From Candidatus Zixiibacteriota bacterium (GTDB taxonomy: Bacteria; Zixibacteria; MSB-5A5; GN15; JACZUZ01): a DNA stretch of 10,977 bases. This document shows, in pieces, positions 7,189 through 10,977 of the stretch (the first letter of the stretch is position 1; the number at the start of each line of letters is the position of its first letter). The stretch covers positions 1-10,977 of the forward strand of contig JACZUZ010000026.1 of assembly GCA_022572905.1 (NCBI GenBank), read 5' to 3'. A program made the position numbers and the translations under genes. The notes below the pieces were generated by a model. That model was not told the DNA's origin. It made no database searches and worked only from the letters and a program-made list of their open reading frames with translations.

Positions 7189-8029
7189 ACCCGAAAAGAT
7201 AAAGGGTTCAGTTCAGCTTACCAAAGGCGAGCTGAAAATTCTGACTTCTCTGAGCAAAAAGAAAGGCCGTCAGAAGGAAGGGCGTTTTTTGGCCGAGGGT
7301 GTGCGCCTGCTTGAATCGGCTCTGAATTTCGGAGTTTATCCATCAAAGATTTTCTACTACCCTCCCGGACTTACACCCCGCGGAAAGGATTTGGTTCGGG
7401 AATTCTCATCGGAGCGGAAAATCGAAACTCAAACTGTCAGTTCCCGCGACTTTCACAGAATATGCGACACCGAAAATCCTCAAGGAATAATTGGCCTGTT
7501 TCAGATTCCCGCACTTGAATTTAAAAAGAGCTCTCTTGCCAAAGCGAAAACGTTCCTGATTGTTGACAATATTCAGGACCCGGGCAATCTGGGCACAATC
7601 ATCCGCGGCGCTGTGGCATTCGAATTCGATCCGATTTTGGTTTTTGGCGATACGGTTGAAGCGTATAGCCCCAAGGTAATCCGTTCTACGGCCGGGGCTA
7701 TTTTTGCGGCTAAATTGATGAAACTCGAATCCGCTGACTTGGCGCAATTAAAAGAAAATGGAGGCATTCGGCTTATTGTTTCGGCGCTGGATGGCGTTCC
7801 CGAGGATAAGTGGAAGTTAAATTTCGGGAAATCGTCAAGCGGGACTCTGGCTTTCGTGGTAGGCTCGGAAAGCGAAGGTGTCTCAAGCAAATTAAGAGAG
7901 CTGGCGGATCAAATTATCCGAGTGAGTCATAGTGAAAAACAGGAATCTTTGAACGCGGGTGTGGCGGCCAGCGTAATAATGCGACATATTTATCTTCAAG
8001 GAAGGTGGAAACAGGACAAACTAGTATGA
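7166..8029 (+). CDS. SpoU/TrmH-family RNA 2'-O-methyltransferase
   Basis: A 287-residue SPOUT-class methyltransferase that would transfer a methyl group from S-adenosylmethionine to a ribose 2'-OH of rRNA or tRNA. The N-terminal substrate-binding domain is seen in KKKGRQKEGRFLAEGVRLLE (31-50). The knotted C-terminal domain carries motif 1, DNIQDPGNLGTIIRGAVAF (134-152, with R147), motif 2, VVGSESEGVS (231-240), and motif 3, ESLNAGVAAS (260-269). It resembles the RlmB/TsnR/YsgA branch, but the target nucleotide cannot be told. The frame is open far upstream to 6842, antisense to the patatin gene. I chose TTG 7166 because CGGAAG (7154-7159) lies six bases before it and the conserved QLTKGELK begins about 17 residues later. 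That start overlaps the divergent patatin start by 23 bases. The stop overlaps the next gene's ATG. Confidence 0.9.
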   Translation: MSKSNRFIPEKIKGSVQLTKGELKILTSLSKKKGRQKEGRFLAEGVRLLESALNFGVYPSKIFYYPPGLTPRGKDLVREFSSERKIETQTVSSRDFHRICDTENPQGIIGLFQIPALEFKKSSLAKAKTFLIVDNIQDPGNLGTIIRGAVAFEFDPILVFGDTVEAYSPKVIRSTAGAIFAAKLMKLESADLAQLKENGGIRLIVSALDGVPEDKWKLNFGKSSSGTLAFVVGSESEGVSSKLRELADQIIRVSHSEKQESLNAGVAASVIMRHIYLQGRWKQDKLV

Positions 8030-9135
8030 GATTATCGCGAATCCGATTAACAATTTACGGCCTTATAGCCCTGGCTTTGGCGTTTGGAGCGCTGTTCATT
8101 CTTGGCCATCAGAGCGCCCGCGCCGAGAAGAAAGAGAATTTTCGCAGTCGCTCGGAAGGAACTTTCAGCGCCCCCGTAATACTCTTGACACAATCGTTTC
8201 CGGCGGACCCTGAAATCATTATTGAAATAGATAAACGCCTTTCGGGCGAACTTGAAATTCGCTCGGGAAGAGTTTCACAGGCCCAGATAGAGCTGGTATT
8301 GATTTATGAAACAGAAAATTCCGCAAACGCTCAGAGATTGCATGACGCTGTGGAAGTTTCCTTGAGCGATTCGCACGAGACTGTTGATTTTGAGCTCACG
8401 ATTGATCGTAGTATAGATAGGATCATAGTTGAAAATTTTATCCAAGTTGAAATCAAGATTGAAGTTCCGGAAGGAGTGAAAGTTGAGATTTTTGCGCCGC
8501 GAATGGAAACCGAGATTCGCGGTCCGGCGGCTAAGATCACAATTTCCGAGCCAACCAGGCGCGTGAGTGTGATTGGCGCCAGAGGCGCTTTGCGCATAGA
8601 GTCCGCCAAAGCTCCTCTCGAAATCAGAGATTTTATCGGTGTTTTCCAGATTGAGACGAGCGGAGCGGAGCTGGTCTTACATGACATAGAAATAAAAGAC
8701 ACTATTGGCAAGCCGGCCCGCCTGGCTCGCGCCGTGAATTCCGACGGAGATATCGAAATAAGTCGCTATAGCGGGCCTCTGTTTATTTCTACAAGTACCG
8801 GAATAATAAGAGGCGATGAAATCTCCCTCCGCGGTTCGCGCAACTCTATTCGCAATCAGGGCGGGCCGATTGATATAGAATTCACCGAAATCCAGATCGG
8901 AACCGAGATATCGATCAAGAACCGGTCAGAAGATATCAAACTAACGTTTCCATCTGATATATCATCACGATTTGAACTTAGATTCTCTGATAAAGATTTG
9001 GTCATTTTTGAGGATATTGAGCATATGGTTGAGCGAGTGCGAAGTAGTAATCTTCTCATTAAGTGTGGCGCAGGCGAGAGCAAAATTTCTGTGGCGATTA
9101 GGGATGGCGGTTCGATCAAGATCGGCTCTAACTGA
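8026..9135 (+). CDS. Exported beta-rich protein, DUF4097-like
   Basis: A 369-residue protein of unknown function. It begins with a basic n-region (MRLSRIRL), a hydrophobic core (about 9-27) and a possible cleavage site after ARA-33, so it is exported or anchored by its N-terminus. The remainder is dominated by short alternating strands with repeated patterns such as VNSDGDIEI, FISTSTGIIRGDEI and the closing DGGSIKIGS. This resembles the beta-solenoid 'putative adhesin' (DUF4097) proteins; that assignment rests on pattern, not on a diagnostic motif. Its ATG overlaps the methyltransferase stop as ATGA, with AGGA nine bases upstream, so the two are probably co-translated. A GTG at 8005 in the same frame would add seven residues but has poorer spacing. 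No terminator is clear after it. Confidence 0.8.
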   Translation: MRLSRIRLTIYGLIALALAFGALFILGHQSARAEKKENFRSRSEGTFSAPVILLTQSFPADPEIIIEIDKRLSGELEIRSGRVSQAQIELVLIYETENSANAQRLHDAVEVSLSDSHETVDFELTIDRSIDRIIVENFIQVEIKIEVPEGVKVEIFAPRMETEIRGPAAKITISEPTRRVSVIGARGALRIESAKAPLEIRDFIGVFQIETSGAELVLHDIEIKDTIGKPARLARAVNSDGDIEISRYSGPLFISTSTGIIRGDEISLRGSRNSIRNQGGPIDIEFTEIQIGTEISIKNRSEDIKLTFPSDISSRFELRFSDKDLVIFEDIEHMVERVRSSNLLIKCGAGESKISVAIRDGGSIKIGSN

Positions 9136-9319
9136 CTTTAAGAATCTGCATTTGCCGAGACCGAAATACCGCATCCGGCTTCAATGATTTCTTTCCGCGA
9201 GGCTTAATAAGTAGGCGTTCAAAACCGATAGTAAAATTAAAGACGTGGGGCCGGGGCCGATCAGAGAGACTCGAATCCTCCCTTATCGTTTATCGCACTG
9301 AGCGAATTTCTTGTTTAAG

Positions 9320-9349
9320 CCAGAGAAGAACCAGAGAAGAGCCAGAGGA
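9320..9349 (+). repeat. 11-bp tandem repeat at a ribosome-binding site
   Basis: CCAGAGAAGAA (9320-9330), CCAGAGAAGAG (9331-9341) and CCAGAGGA (9342-9349) make 2.7 copies of an 11-bp unit that ends directly against the ATG at 9350. Every unit holds a purine-rich AGAG/AGAAG core that could act as a Shine-Dalgarno sequence. Confidence 0.7.
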
Positions 9350-10192
9350 ATGAACATAAATTCCCCCAAATTGATAATCCCAGTGATTCAAGCGGCGCTT
9401 GTTTCTATCCTATTTTTGGGATCATACGCTTTTGCAGAAAACAGAATCCCAGTTCCTGCGGGAGTCTTTTATCATCGCTTCGCGGCTCGGGCCAATGTAG
9501 CGTCCGCGGTCTGGACAAATCCCGCCGCCCTCGGAAACGGCCAGACGTCCAATCTCCAACTCATATATGATTATCGTGACGGAGAATTCAAACGCGACTG
9601 GGGATTCTCGTTGTCTGGGAACCGAATGGGTTACGCCTATCGCAAAATAGATCAGTCTTCTTTCGGCTTGGCGGATTCAGTCGATTACACTGAGCATACA
9701 TTTGCGCTGGGAATCGCAAGAGACCCCAAATTGAGTATGGGCGTTTCCTATCGCTATGTGAAGAATGGGCCAGAGCTATTTAGAAAGCGCCATTCCTGGA
9801 ATCTGTCTGCGTTATATAGCCAGAGTCGAAAGGTCACAATCGGCGCAGTGATTGCTAATCTGAATCGCTCGAAGCTCAATGGAGAGAAAAGCGATTTCGA
9901 ACAGACTTACTCAATTTCCGTGAAACCTATTTTGAAAAAAATCCTCTACATCAACGCTGAAATGAGCCTGTCGAATCTTCAAAACCTGCGGCAGGCCGTC
10001 TATCGCCTTGGATTTGATTACTCTCCGCAACCTAGCTGGAGTCTTTTTGGCATGTGGTCGGATTCTCGAGAAATTCAGATCGGTCTGCGCTGGAATTCTG
10101 AGCGTTCCTACGCTGGAGTCCAGGGTCGCTATGGAGACTTTTCCAATCTGACTAGTGTCGGTTCGTATGTGGGCATGGAAGGCTCTCGCTAA
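9350..10192 (+). CDS. Predicted outer-membrane beta-barrel protein
   Basis: A 280-residue protein with a clear signal peptide (hydrophobic core about 8-24, cleavage after AFA-29). The mature part starts with an Arg-rich segment and SAVWTNPAALG (about 52-62), a motif type seen near the N-terminus of PorV/UPF0164/FadL-like outer-membrane proteins. Alternating amphipathic strands with aromatic ends follow (LQLIYDYRD, GFSLSGNRMGYAYRK, LSMGVSYRYVK, QIGLRWNSE, AGVQGRYGDF). I infer a small barrel, with function unknown. The chain ends GMEGSR rather than in Phe, unlike many Bam substrates. ATG 9350 was chosen because the signal peptide starts there; a TTG at 9311 in frame would add a charged tail through the tandem repeat. 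It lies 214 bases after the preceding gene, so it probably has its own promoter, though none is obvious. Confidence 0.82.
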   Translation: MNINSPKLIIPVIQAALVSILFLGSYAFAENRIPVPAGVFYHRFAARANVASAVWTNPAALGNGQTSNLQLIYDYRDGEFKRDWGFSLSGNRMGYAYRKIDQSSFGLADSVDYTEHTFALGIARDPKLSMGVSYRYVKNGPELFRKRHSWNLSALYSQSRKVTIGAVIANLNRSKLNGEKSDFEQTYSISVKPILKKILYINAEMSLSNLQNLRQAVYRLGFDYSPQPSWSLFGMWSDSREIQIGLRWNSERSYAGVQGRYGDFSNLTSVGSYVGMEGSR

Positions 10193-10293
10193 TCAACAGC
10201 GGCGCTATCATACGATTAAGAGTCGTACTCCCGTTCCCGGATGTTCATTAGAAAATTGCCCTTTGGGCGGTACCTTTCTATCCCAAATCCTCG

Positions 10294-10299
10294 TATAAT
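10294..10299 (+). promoter_or_regulatory. Candidate -10 element upstream of the M16 gene
   Basis: A perfect TATAAT lies in the 262-base gap before the M16 gene. No good -35 box sits at 16-18 bases upstream (ACCTTT is the nearest), so this is tentative. Transcription would begin near 10306. Confidence 0.25.
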
Positions 10300-10385
10300 C
10301 TACAGGCGCCTTCTTTGAGGCAAGGCCAGAAATGTCGCATTGAATCGAAGAACGCCGTGTTCTCTGCCCAATGGCGCCGGTGGGG

Positions 10386-10400
10386 GCGCCGATTCGGCGC
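10386..10400. other. GC-rich perfect hairpin in the M16 gene leader
   Basis: GCGCCG and CGGCGC flank ATT, giving a perfect 6-bp all-GC stem. A second GGCGCC at 10373-10378 offers an alternative pairing with GGCGCC at 10385-10390. No T-run follows, so it is not an intrinsic terminator for the upstream gene. It lies about 55 bases before the M16 start, within the inferred 5' leader. Confidence 0.4.
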
Positions 10401-10454
10401 TGGCACGCGATTTTACTCCGAAAGACCCCCGAGATTTTAAGAGAAGTCTAAAGC

Positions 10455-10977
10455 ATGGCAAAATCAGTTCTACAGGCCCAATCCGGAGCGATGAGTATTC
10501 GGACATCCAGCCGAAAAATCTCCACAAAATTGTATCGAGTTATTTTTGGATTGATCGCAGCTATTTTCTTTTTCGCGTCAGTCCCGGAGGCGGTACATGG
10601 ACGAGAGCCCACCACGCAAAAGCACATAGACACAACTTTTTCGAATGGTCTGACGATTCTCGCACTTGAAGACAAATCCGACCCGCTGATTTCCCTCTGG
10701 ATAACTTATCGCGCTGGCACTCCGGACGAACCCGAAGGTAAATCCGGCATAATGAAAGTCGCTGAGGAAATAATGAAATCTGGTTCGCGAGGCTATCGTG
10801 AAGGCGAGTACAGTCGAGTGATTCACTCAGGTGGAGGGACATTCGGTTCTTTTTCCACCTGGGATCTGACTTGTTACATCTCAAGATTCCCCAAGAACCT
10901 GCTTCGCGATGTTCTTCTGATGGAGGCGGACCGCATGGAAGGTCCACTGATTTTACGCGAGCGGCTTGTCGATGCAA
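10455..10977 (+). CDS. Exported M16 (pitrilysin) family protein, non-catalytic, 3' end cut off
   Basis: The first 174 codons of a gene that runs past the window edge. The N-terminus has a basic stretch and a hydrophobic core (about 28-42), i.e. a signal peptide with likely cleavage near VHG-49. The mature start matches the M16 N-terminal domain: SNGLTILALEDKSDPLISLW, then YRAGTPDEPEGKSGI and later LTCYISRFP and LMEADRM. In active members the segment after GI reads H-x-x-E-H; here it is K101-V-A-E104-E105, so both zinc-binding histidines are missing and the Asn of the usual NA motif is also replaced (GTFGSF). I infer a non-catalytic M16 subunit, which in this family often pairs with an active paralogue encoded next door. 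ATG 10455 is preferred because GAGAAG lies eight bases upstream; ATG 10491 gives a shorter, conventional signal peptide and has GGAG only two bases away. Confidence 0.85.
   Translation, partial: MAKSVLQAQSGAMSIRTSSRKISTKLYRVIFGLIAAIFFFASVPEAVHGREPTTQKHIDTTFSNGLTILALEDKSDPLISLWITYRAGTPDEPEGKSGIMKVAEEIMKSGSRGYREGEYSRVIHSGGGTFGSFSTWDLTCYISRFPKNLLRDVLLMEADRMEGPLILRERLVDA

Noticed and set aside
9264..9280. tRNA-like T-arm on the minus strand (TTCGAGT loop with nearly pairing arms)
   Set aside because: The closing pair is A-C instead of G-C, and no matching acceptor, D-arm or anticodon arm is found at the right distance, so it is probably chance rather than a tRNA or a clear remnant.
10340..10669. 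109-codon plus-strand frame starting with TTG
   Set aside because: It overlaps the M16 gene in another frame, has no ribosome-binding site or recognisable motif, and its composition is not protein-like overall.
1..10977. CRISPR array, insertion sequence, toxin-antitoxin pair or defence island
   Set aside because: No regularly spaced repeats, no transposase or integrase motifs, no terminal inverted repeats and no recognisable small toxin/antitoxin or defence genes were found.

Overview
The window reads as an ordinary chromosomal stretch of a Gram-negative (diderm) bacterium. Four of the eight supported genes encode exported, lipidated or outer-membrane proteins, and one is a patatin/POTRA/beta-barrel protein ending in Phe, as Bam-assembled barrels do. 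Codon use is moderate in GC (clearly GC-rich in the first gene). The mix of envelope genes would suit an FCB-group or candidate-phylum lineage, but the sequence alone does not fix a taxon.

Layout. Positions 1-399 are non-coding, with a leftward promoter candidate, a rightward promoter candidate and a small hairpin. Positions 400-3364 hold a three-gene operon: acetyl-CoA acetyltransferase (thiolase), 3-hydroxybutyryl-CoA dehydrogenase and enoyl-CoA hydratase (crotonase). All catalytic residues are visible. Together they interconvert two acetyl-CoA and crotonyl-CoA, i.e. the C4 end of beta-oxidation or of butyrate-type metabolism. A strong CUUG-loop intrinsic terminator ends the operon (3429-3455).

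Positions 3653-4399 carry an AT-richer orphan gene: a trypsin-fold serine protease anchored as a lipoprotein, with its own promoter and an inverted repeat overlapping the -35 box. Converging on it is a large minus-strand gene (7188-4456) for a patatin-like lipase fused to POTRA repeats and an outer-membrane barrel. Its 5' end abuts or overlaps the divergent gene for a SpoU/TrmH-family RNA 2'-O-methyltransferase, which seems to use a TTG start at 7166. The methyltransferase stop codon overlaps (ATGA) the start of a membrane-anchored or exported beta-rich protein of the DUF4097-like kind.

After a 214-base gap with an 11-bp tandem repeat at the ribosome-binding site comes a small outer-membrane barrel protein (9350-10192). 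At the right edge is the start of an exported M16 (pitrilysin-family) protein whose zinc-binding HxxEH motif is replaced by KxxEE, so it is probably a non-catalytic M16 subunit. I find no mobile element, CRISPR array, tRNA or rRNA, and no convincing novel multi-gene defence or biosynthetic system. The observations most worth following are the inactive M16 protein, the low-GC protease with its operator-like repeat, and the overlapping divergent starts at 7146-7201.
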